A stretch of DNA of 32,608 nt from Alteromonadaceae bacterium (GTDB lineage: Bacteria > Pseudomonadota > Gammaproteobacteria > Enterobacterales > Alteromonadaceae), in assembly GCA_015491935.1 (NCBI GenBank), contig WGGB01000156.1:1-32608 (forward strand), written 5' to 3'. Positions 27,885-32,608 of this stretch are shown piece by piece. A program made the translations under genes and the position numbers. The notes under the pieces were generated by a model. That model was not told the origin of the DNA and did no database searches. It worked only from the letters and a program-made list of their open reading frames with translations. Position 1 is the stretch's first letter, and every line of letters begins with the position of its first letter.

Positions 27885-28913
27885 TTATTCACTAAACCAA
27901 TGGCGAGTTTTATTGGCAAAATAGACTAACGAGAGCATCACAGGTACTTCAACCAGCACGCCAACCACGGTGGCTAATGCGGCGCCAGAATGTAAACCAA
28001 ACAAAGAGATCGCTACGGCAACGGCGAGTTCAAAAAAGTTAGAAGTAGCGATCATGCACGCAGGCGCAGCAATATTATGCTTTAGTTTTAACCATTTAGC
28101 CGCCGCATAAGCAATAATAAAAATACCATAAGTTTGTATTAACAACGGAATGGCGATTAACACTATGGTTTGCGGCTGCTTGATAATAGTTTGCGCTTGA
28201 AAAGCAAACAATAAAACCACAGTGCCAAGTAAACCGATAATGGACCAAGGTTTAATTTTAGCTAAAAACTGATTTACTGCGTGTTCATCTTTTTTATTAT
28301 GCTCAAGCTTTTTACGGGTAAGCACACCAAAAACTAACGGTAATACCACATAAAGTAACACAGAAAATAACAAGGTTTGCCACGGCACTTGAATATCGCT
28401 AACCCCCAATAAAAATGCGGTAATTGGCGCAAAAGCAAACACCATAATAAGGTCATTTACAGACACTTGCACTAAGGTATAGTTAGCATCACCTTTAGTT
28501 AACTGACTCCAGACAAATACCATAGCCGTACAAGGGGCGACACCTAATAAAATCATTCCTGCGATATATTCACTTGCTGACTGAGGATCAACAAAATCAG
28601 CAAACACACCTTTAAAAAATAACCAGCCTAACGCTGCCATAGTAAAAGGTTTGATCAGCCAATTAATCACTAACGTAAGTGCTAATCCTTTCGGTTTTTT
28701 ACCGACATTTTTAATCGCCGAAAAATCAATTTGCACCATCATCGGATAAATCATCACCCAAATAAGTACAGCAATAACTATATTTACGTGAGCAAATTCT
28801 AATTTGGCTAAAACAGCAAAAATATCACTAAAATAATTACCAAGAATAACGCCAGCAACAATACACAAGCCAACCCATAACGATAAATAGCGCTCGAAAA
28901 TCCCCATCATCAA
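27885..28913 (-). CDS. acr3: arsenite efflux transporter Acr3
   Basis: Exports As(III) across the inner membrane using the proton motive force. The 342-residue protein has about ten hydrophobic segments. Seen: [55 protein letters not shown] with Cys128, and [18 protein letters not shown], the segments that mark Acr3 (including the conserved Cys and Glu of the transport path). AAGGATTG precedes three consecutive ATG codons, so the exact start is uncertain by two residues. It is 30 bases after the ArsC-ArsR fusion gene and 11 before the next permease. Confidence 0.95.
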   Translation of the reverse strand: MMMGIFERYLSLWVGLCIVAGVILGNYFSDIFAVLAKLEFAHVNIVIAVLIWVMIYPMMVQIDFSAIKNVGKKPKGLALTLVINWLIKPFTMAALGWLFFKGVFADFVDPQSASEYIAGMILLGVAPCTAMVFVWSQLTKGDANYTLVQVSVNDLIMVFAFAPITAFLLGVSDIQVPWQTLLFSVLLYVVLPLVFGVLTRKKLEHNKKDEHAVNQFLAKIKPWSIIGLLGTVVLLFAFQAQTIIKQPQTIVLIAIPLLIQTYGIFIIAYAAAKWLKLKHNIAAPACMIATSNFFELAVAVAISLFGLHSGAALATVVGVLVEVPVMLSLVYFANKTRHWFSE

Positions 28914-28943
28914 TCCTTACTTAAAATTATGATCAGAATAAAA

Positions 28944-29846
28944 CTAACAACAAAACTTACTTTTATCAGGACGATCAGCCATATTGGCAATACGAGCAAT
29001 ATTATTTTGAATATAACTAATATTATTTTCGGCAGTAGTCGCTAGTACGCTTCTCGCCCATTCGGGCAAATCAGGATTAAGTCGGTAAAACACCCATTGA
29101 CCATGTTTTCTATCGGTTAATATTTTAGCTTTTCTCAATAAGGCTAAATTGCGTGAAACCTTGGGTTGACTTTGTTCTTGCAAGGCGGTCATTAATTCAC
29201 ACACGCAAAGTTCGCCATAATATTTAACTAACAATAAAGTCTTTAAACGAATTTCATCAGTTAAACATTTATAAAAAGCGATAGGATCAACTTCAATACT
29301 CTTATTTTCGACTATTTGTTGGTTATTGCTATTACTGAGCTGTTTTTTAGTTTCAACTAAAACAAACATAGCAATACGGCTATTAAGCTCATTAAGGGTT
29401 TGTGCAAAAGGATCAAGCCCTGCTCTCGTTTTTGGATCAGTAAAATCCCATGACATTAACTGACTATTTTTCAATTTAAACATTTGCTCTGCAAACCACG
29501 GATGTACGCGACATTCTTGTGTAGCTTTATCACATAAGGTAATAATATAATCAAACGACTGGCCGATAAAATCATCAATGCTTTTAGCACTAAGGTTATC
29601 AATAGGTAAGCCAAATTTTTGTAAGGCGATTAAGGTATTTTCGTCAACACTACTAGGCTCAGTGCCCGCACTGTAAACGTCAAAGATATCACCTGCTTTA
29701 TGACGTAATATAGCCTCTGCCATTTGCGAGCGAGCCGAATTTTCGGTACATACAAATAACACTTTACGTTTATTAGTCGATGACGCTATTTGTTCACCAC
29801 CTGGTTCGTTGATTTCGTTAGCTGATGTTTTTTGAGTTGCAGACAT
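28944..29846 (-). CDS. arsC: ArsC-ArsR fusion: thioredoxin-type arsenate reductase joined to arsenic-responsive repressor
   Basis: One 300-residue protein with two functions. Residues about 28-165 are a low-molecular-weight-phosphatase-type arsenate reductase: the P-loop CTENSAR at 33-39 and the redox pair Cys105 and Cys112, spaced seven apart as in the staphylococcal and Bacillus enzymes, with DFTDP near 134-138. After a polar linker (about 168-185), residues about 188-268 form an ArsR winged helix with DPIAFYKCLTDEIRLKTL, GELCVCELMTAL and the recognition region KVSRNLALLRKA. The As(III)-binding motif has Cys213 and Cys215; the third Cys of the E. coli motif is Met219. The extreme C-terminus is KFCC. 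Reading is continuous, with no frameshift. First gene of the arsenic operon; no clear Shine-Dalgarno sequence before the ATG. Confidence 0.93.
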   Translation of the reverse strand: MSATQKTSANEINEPGGEQIASSTNKRKVLFVCTENSARSQMAEAILRHKAGDIFDVYSAGTEPSSVDENTLIALQKFGLPIDNLSAKSIDDFIGQSFDYIITLCDKATQECRVHPWFAEQMFKLKNSQLMSWDFTDPKTRAGLDPFAQTLNELNSRIAMFVLVETKKQLSNSNNQQIVENKSIEVDPIAFYKCLTDEIRLKTLLLVKYYGELCVCELMTALQEQSQPKVSRNLALLRKAKILTDRKHGQWVFYRLNPDLPEWARSVLATTAENNISYIQNNIARIANMADRPDKSKFCC

Positions 29847-29875
29847 AATAATTTATATACATAACATTCTAGATT

Positions 29876-29909
29876 ACATATATTATATATATGTTTTTTT
29901 ATATGTAAA
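29876..29909 (-). promoter_or_regulatory. promoter of the arsenic operon with inverted-repeat operator
   Basis: On the minus strand: -35 TTTACA (29909-29904), a 16-base spacer, -10 TATAAT (29887-29882), starting about 30 bases before the fusion gene. The inverted repeat ACATATA-5-TATATGT (29876-29894) covers the -10, and TTACATAT/ATATGTAA (29875-29908) spans the whole promoter. It is a likely ArsR binding site. Confidence 0.65.
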
Positions 29910-29995
29910 CACCTTTTATTGTTTTTATGATTATTTTAAAAACTAATGAAGAACGCTTACTATAAGAGCGCAATTGACTAAATTGACACTGGCAC

Positions 29996-30030
29996 AATGG
30001 TTAATTTTAGATTTTATAAAATTAACCATT
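29996..30030. other. 13-bp perfect hairpin in the copper-arsenic gap
   Basis: AATGGTTAATTTT (29996-30008) and AAAATTAACCATT (30018-30030) pair around a 9-base loop. No T-run follows on the minus strand, so it would be a weak terminator for the copper block there; the plus strand is more T-rich. The other sequences in the 282-base gap are the promoter elements listed separately. Confidence 0.5.
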
Positions 30031-30069
30031 ATTACTTTTATACTCTAATTACCTACTCTCAATAACCAG

Positions 30070-30100
30070 AGTATAAAACTTGGAGTTAACTCCATCACAA
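30070..30100 (-). promoter_or_regulatory. MerR-type promoter candidate with 14-bp dyad
   Basis: On the minus strand TTGTGA (30100-30095) and TATACT (30075-30070) are 19 bases apart, and TGGAGTTAACTCCA (30081-30094), a perfect 14-bp palindrome, lies in the spacer. A long 19-base spacer holding a dyad is the layout of MerR-family (CueR, ZntR) promoters. It points toward the arsenic operon. Confidence 0.4.
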
Positions 30101-30128
30101 GCATTTTGTGTACTTTTTAAAAGAAAAC

Positions 30129-30503
30129 TTATTTAAGCTTTCGTTTTACGGCTGGCGGTGGGTTATTACAGCAAGTAGGCTGATACTCGGCATTATCTTT
30201 AATATTTTTATCCGTAAACTTATAGTAACTTTCTTTAAAATGTGTCCATAAATCATGACTAATATCTGCCCCATGTTTACGAATTATTTCTTCAAGCCCC
30301 TCTAAATCACAATGAGTTGCATCATAGGCTAAATTTAAGGTTTGAGATTTATCATCAAATGAAACATTATCAATACCAAAAGTTTGATCAATTTCAGTTA
30401 AAATGAGTGCTTTATTTTCTTCCGTTATTTTTTCAAGTTTTAGGTGTCTTACAACTAAATTGGCTTCACGTACACCTACTCTATGATCTAAGTCAGACAT
30501 CAT
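30129..30503 (-). CDS. HMA-like small protein with Cys-Cys tail, unknown function
   Basis: A 124-residue protein whose middle part (about 14-80) follows the pattern of a heavy-metal-associated ferredoxin-like fold: LVVRHLKLEKI, LTEIDQTFGIDNVSFDD, TLNLAYDATHCDLEGLEEIIRKHG. The usual metal-binding CxxC is absent. The C-terminal part (WTHFKESYYKFTDKNIKDNA) ends in TCCNNPPPAVKRK, a Cys-Cys-Asn-x-Pro-Pro element I have seen in small proteins beside copper ATPases, though I know no assigned function. GAGGAG precedes the paired ATG. It is 35 bases after the PII-like gene on the same strand and is the last gene of the copper block. It may be a metal-binding or chaperone protein; that is inference. 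Confidence 0.72.
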   Translation of the reverse strand: MMSDLDHRVGVREANLVVRHLKLEKITEENKALILTEIDQTFGIDNVSFDDKSQTLNLAYDATHCDLEGLEEIIRKHGADISHDLWTHFKESYYKFTDKNIKDNAEYQPTCCNNPPPAVKRKLK

Positions 30504-30538
30504 TTTTCTCCTCGATTATTTATCATCTTTAATAAAAT

Positions 30539-30895
30539 TTATTTTGCTTCATTTACATGGTCATAAAAATTAAAATCTTTCTCGGTAACAACGGTTTGCT
30601 GATAAACCCAAAACAATTCATCAATAGGCGATATAGCAATTAAGCCTTCACACGTTGCACCAACATCAGCGGTTTTCATGATAAGTTCAGCAATTTTTTT
30701 AGCACAATTTTCATTAGAATAAATTTCAAGATGTGCGTGTGTGATCATTTGATCTTGACTGTAATTATTACTGTATTTACCTCGTCCTCGCACGGGTGTT
30801 ACGGTAAAACCAGAAACACCGTGCGCCAATAGTTTTTTTTCAACATCATCTAATTGTAATTCATCAATAATTGCAGTGATTTTTTTAATCGCCAT
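30539..30895 (-). CDS. PII-like protein of a metal cluster
   Basis: The 118-residue protein has the ferredoxin-like PII fold pattern: MAIKKITAIIDELQLDDVEKKLLAHGVSGFTVTPVRGRGKY, then THAHLEIYSNENCAKKIAELIMKTADVG and GLIAISPIDELFWVYQQT. It lacks the tyrosine-bearing T-loop of GlnB/GlnK in its usual form, so it is not a nitrogen regulator of the classical type; PII-like proteins of this kind are found beside metal-transport genes. AAGGA precedes the ATG by 8 bases. It sits between the cupredoxin and HMA-like genes. A sensing or regulatory role, perhaps for the copper ATPase, would be inference. Confidence 0.85.
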   Translation of the reverse strand: MAIKKITAIIDELQLDDVEKKLLAHGVSGFTVTPVRGRGKYSNNYSQDQMITHAHLEIYSNENCAKKIAELIMKTADVGATCEGLIAISPIDELFWVYQQTVVTEKDFNFYDHVNEAK

Positions 30896-30950
30896 AATTT
30901 TATTCCTTCTTAAAGTTAAATCTTAACGGCTGTATTCAATAAAAATAAAT

Positions 30951-31304
30951 TTATTGAACGCTAATGCTGCCTTTGTACATTTGCATCTGACAAGTAAAAG
31001 CATATTCGCCACGCTCAAGTGGCGGTAAGCTTACAACTTGTGCTTTATTTAGTGGCAACTCTTGGCTTATTTCTAAACCATCAAAAACCACAGTACTGGC
31101 ACATGGGCTAGCATCTTTGCGAATAAACCTTAAGCTAACGGCTTTATTGGCTGGTAGTGTAATGTTGGCTGGCTGGTAAACGCCATTTTCAACCGTAATG
31201 GTTATTTCATCATCTAAAACTTTGGTTTTTTCTGGTTTGTATAACCAAAACCACCACACAATAAAAATGATTAAAGCTAATCCAAGTAAGTTAATGAACA
31301 TCAT
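30951..31304 (-). CDS. membrane-anchored cupredoxin-domain protein
   Basis: A 117-residue protein with one N-terminal membrane segment (about 4-22, INLLGLALIIFIVWWFWLY) and a periplasmic cupredoxin-type beta domain (about 33-117): ITITVENGVYQPANITLPANKAVSLRFIRKDASPCAS, then PPLERGEYAFTCQMQMYKGSISV. Potential copper ligands are Cys and Met in SPCAS and FTCQMQMYKG, with no His in the usual place, so the site may resemble the EfeO-type/Cupredoxin_1 group. AGGAG precedes the paired ATG. It lies after copA with a REP-like pair in the 150-base gap and before the PII-like gene. It probably binds copper in the periplasm. Confidence 0.85.
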   Translation of the reverse strand: MMFINLLGLALIIFIVWWFWLYKPEKTKVLDDEITITVENGVYQPANITLPANKAVSLRFIRKDASPCASTVVFDGLEISQELPLNKAQVVSLPPLERGEYAFTCQMQMYKGSISVQ

Positions 31305-31332
31305 ATTATTTCTCCTTTTAAATTCTCTATAT

Positions 31333-31453
31333 TTGTCGCGGCAAGCGGCGACCTACAAATAACATTCTTACAAAATGTAGGTTGTCACGAGGCACAACAG
31401 CAATCTATTTAAACATTGCAACCTATTGTCGCGGTAAGCGGCGACCTACAAAT
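31333..31453. repeat. REP-like palindromic repeat pair between copA and the cupredoxin gene
   Basis: The 28-base units at 31333-31360 and 31426-31453 (TTGTCGCGG... to ...GACCTACAAAT) differ by one base, and each can fold on itself through GTCGC and GCGAC. Between them, 31376-31399 is a diverged inverted copy (16 of 24 bases by eye). The higher GC content stands out from the surroundings. It resembles a REP doublet of the kind scattered in many gammaproteobacterial genomes. Confidence 0.75.
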
Positions 31454-31454
31454 A

Positions 31455-32608
31455 TTAATGTTGTTGTGGTTTAAAAAAACGTAAACGATTAGCATTTGTG
31501 ACTACCGTTAATGACGAAAGCGACATAGCTGCGCCAGCAATAACGGGACTTAATAACAAACCAAAAAATGGATATAAAATTCCCGCCGCAAAAGGCACTC
31601 CAGCCGCGTTATAAAAGAATGCGCCAACAAGGTTTTGTTTAATGTTGCGTAACGTCGCTTTACTTACCGCAATGGCATCAGCTAAACCATGTAACGAACC
31701 TCGCATTAAGGTAATATCTGCACTTTCAATAGCCACATCAGTGCCAGTACCAATAGCAAAACCAACATTAGCGAGTGCTAGTGCAGGAGCATCATTAATA
31801 CCATCACCTGTCATACCAACAATTTCACCTTGTGCTTGTAATTCAGCCACCTTGGCTGATTTATCTTCTGGCATGACTTCTGCCATGAATTCAGATATTC
31901 CAACTTTTTCAGCAACCGCTTTTGCCGTAGCGCGATTATCACCCGTTAACATAACCACACGAATACCTTGTTGCTGTAGACGCTTTATTGCCGCAACTGA
32001 ATCTTCTTTAATAGGATCTGCCACGACAATAAGCCCAGCCAATTCACCATCTATGGCAAAATACATCGGCGTTTTAGCATCAACAGCATATTGCTGTGCT
32101 TTATTAATAACATCAGTTGATAAAATAATACCTTGTTCGTGCATAAGCTTTTCATTACCAAATAGCACTGCTTTTTTATCTAATTTAGCACTAACACCTC
32201 GCCCTGAAATGGCGTTAAATTCTGTCGCTGTTATTAGGGATAATTTTTTTTGTTTAGCCGAATCGACAATTGCCTCAGCAAGTGGGTGCTCACTACCCGC
32301 TTCTACACTCGCGGCAAATTGCAATAACTTAGTTTGATCAAACTTTTCATTGGTGCAATGAATATCGGTAACTGTTGGGCTACCTGCGGTAATTGTGCCT
32401 GTTTTATCTAAAATCATCGCACTAATTTTTGACGCAGATTGAAGCGCTTCACCATTGCGAATAAGCACACCAGCTTCAGCAGCTTTACCAACACCTACCA
32501 TGACTGACATCGGGGTTGCTAAACCTAGTGCACAAGGACAAGCAATAATCAGTACCGTTGTTGCACTAACAATCGCAAAGGCAACCGTTGGCTCTGGACC
32601 AAAATTAA
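31455..32608 (-). CDS. copA: copper-exporting P1B-type ATPase CopA, C-terminal part (runs off the window)
   Basis: Pumps Cu(I) out of the cytoplasm with ATP. The frame is open to the right edge of the window. Upstream of the ATG that a gene finder would take at 32510, the frame continues into [14 protein letters not shown], which contains the CPC metal-binding motif of membrane segment 6, so 32510 is not the start. Seen in order: CPC, DKTGT (phosphorylated Asp), SEHPLAEAI with the nucleotide-domain [21 protein letters not shown], and near the C-terminus YNAAG and [19 protein letters not shown], the Cu(I)-specific residues of segments 7 and 8. The N-terminal metal domains are outside the window. 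It is the first gene seen of the copper block, before the cupredoxin gene. Confidence 0.95.
   Translation of the reverse strand, partial: NFGPEPTVAFAIVSATTVLIIACPCALGLATPMSVMVGVGKAAEAGVLIRNGEALQSASKISAMILDKTGTITAGSPTVTDIHCTNEKFDQTKLLQFAASVEAGSEHPLAEAIVDSAKQKKLSLITATEFNAISGRGVSAKLDKKAVLFGNEKLMHEQGIILSTDVINKAQQYAVDAKTPMYFAIDGELAGLIVVADPIKEDSVAAIKRLQQQGIRVVMLTGDNRATAKAVAEKVGISEFMAEVMPEDKSAKVAELQAQGEIVGMTGDGINDAPALALANVGFAIGTGTDVAIESADITLMRGSLHGLADAIAVSKATLRNIKQNLVGAFFYNAAGVPFAAGILYPFFGLLLSPVIAGAAMSLSSLTVVTNANRLRFFKPQQH

Noticed and set aside
28944-29846. Frameshift or assembly artefact joining arsC and arsR
   Set aside because: The linker region is an open frame with ordinary composition, and both domains are complete, so a natural fusion is simpler.
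31642-32337. 231-residue frame on the plus strand opposite copA
   Set aside because: It is long only because the opposite strand of copA lacks stops; copA has all its motifs on the minus strand.
32508-32510. ATG as the start of the copper ATPase
   Set aside because: The frame continues upstream through the CPC motif, so the ATG is internal and the gene is cut by the window edge.

Overview
The window looks like chromosome of a low-GC marine gammaproteobacterium of the Alteromonadales, most likely near Colwellia or Thalassotalea. This is an inference from AT-rich sequence, the ligA-zipA-smc/cysZ layout, MotY (sodium-driven polar flagellar motor) beside RNase T, an M1 aminopeptidase of the cold-active Colwellia type, and an arsJ-type arsenic cluster. 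Nothing in it looks like prophage, CRISPR or a large transposon. Genes are densely packed and no gene-free stretch exceeds about 300 bases.

Bases 1-7500 are housekeeping. On the minus strand, smc, zipA, a small membrane protein and the start of ligA follow one another in the direction of transcription, and cysZ diverges from smc. Two copies of a 162-bp MITE-like element with inverted ends sit here: one just upstream of ligA, the other supplying the stop codon of a small exported protein. Bases 7500-11330 hold an exported M1 aminopeptidase, motY with a clear sigma-28 promoter, and rnt, each separated by strong hairpin terminators.

Bases 11340-19830 hold two back-to-back export systems. An RND pump with its adaptor is on the minus strand. 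An adaptor, FtsX-type permease, ATPase, TetR regulator and cytochrome c'-like protein form an overlapping operon on the plus strand. A 34-bp inverted repeat just before the plus-strand operon is a good candidate TetR operator.

Bases 19830-32608 are all minus strand and read as accessory stress functions. First in the direction of transcription is a copper block: copA (cut by the window edge), a membrane-anchored cupredoxin, a PII-like protein and an HMA-like protein with a Cys-Cys tail. Then comes an arsenic operon: an ArsC-ArsR fusion, Acr3, an ArsP/DUF318 permease, a small CxxC thioredoxin, OsmC, the arsenic-type GAPDH, ArsJ and an ion-channel-like protein. Last is a glutamate decarboxylase followed by two tandem rhodaneses and a TauE/SafE permease. 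The arsenic operon appears to combine arsenate reduction plus arsenite export with the alternative 1-arseno-3-phosphoglycerate export route, under control of a regulator fused to the reductase itself.

The strongest points for a second look are the ArsC-ArsR fusion with its promoter and operator, the copper-side trio of unknown function, the TetR operator with the cytochrome-containing exporter operon, the sigma-28 promoter that fixes the motY start, and the repeat families.
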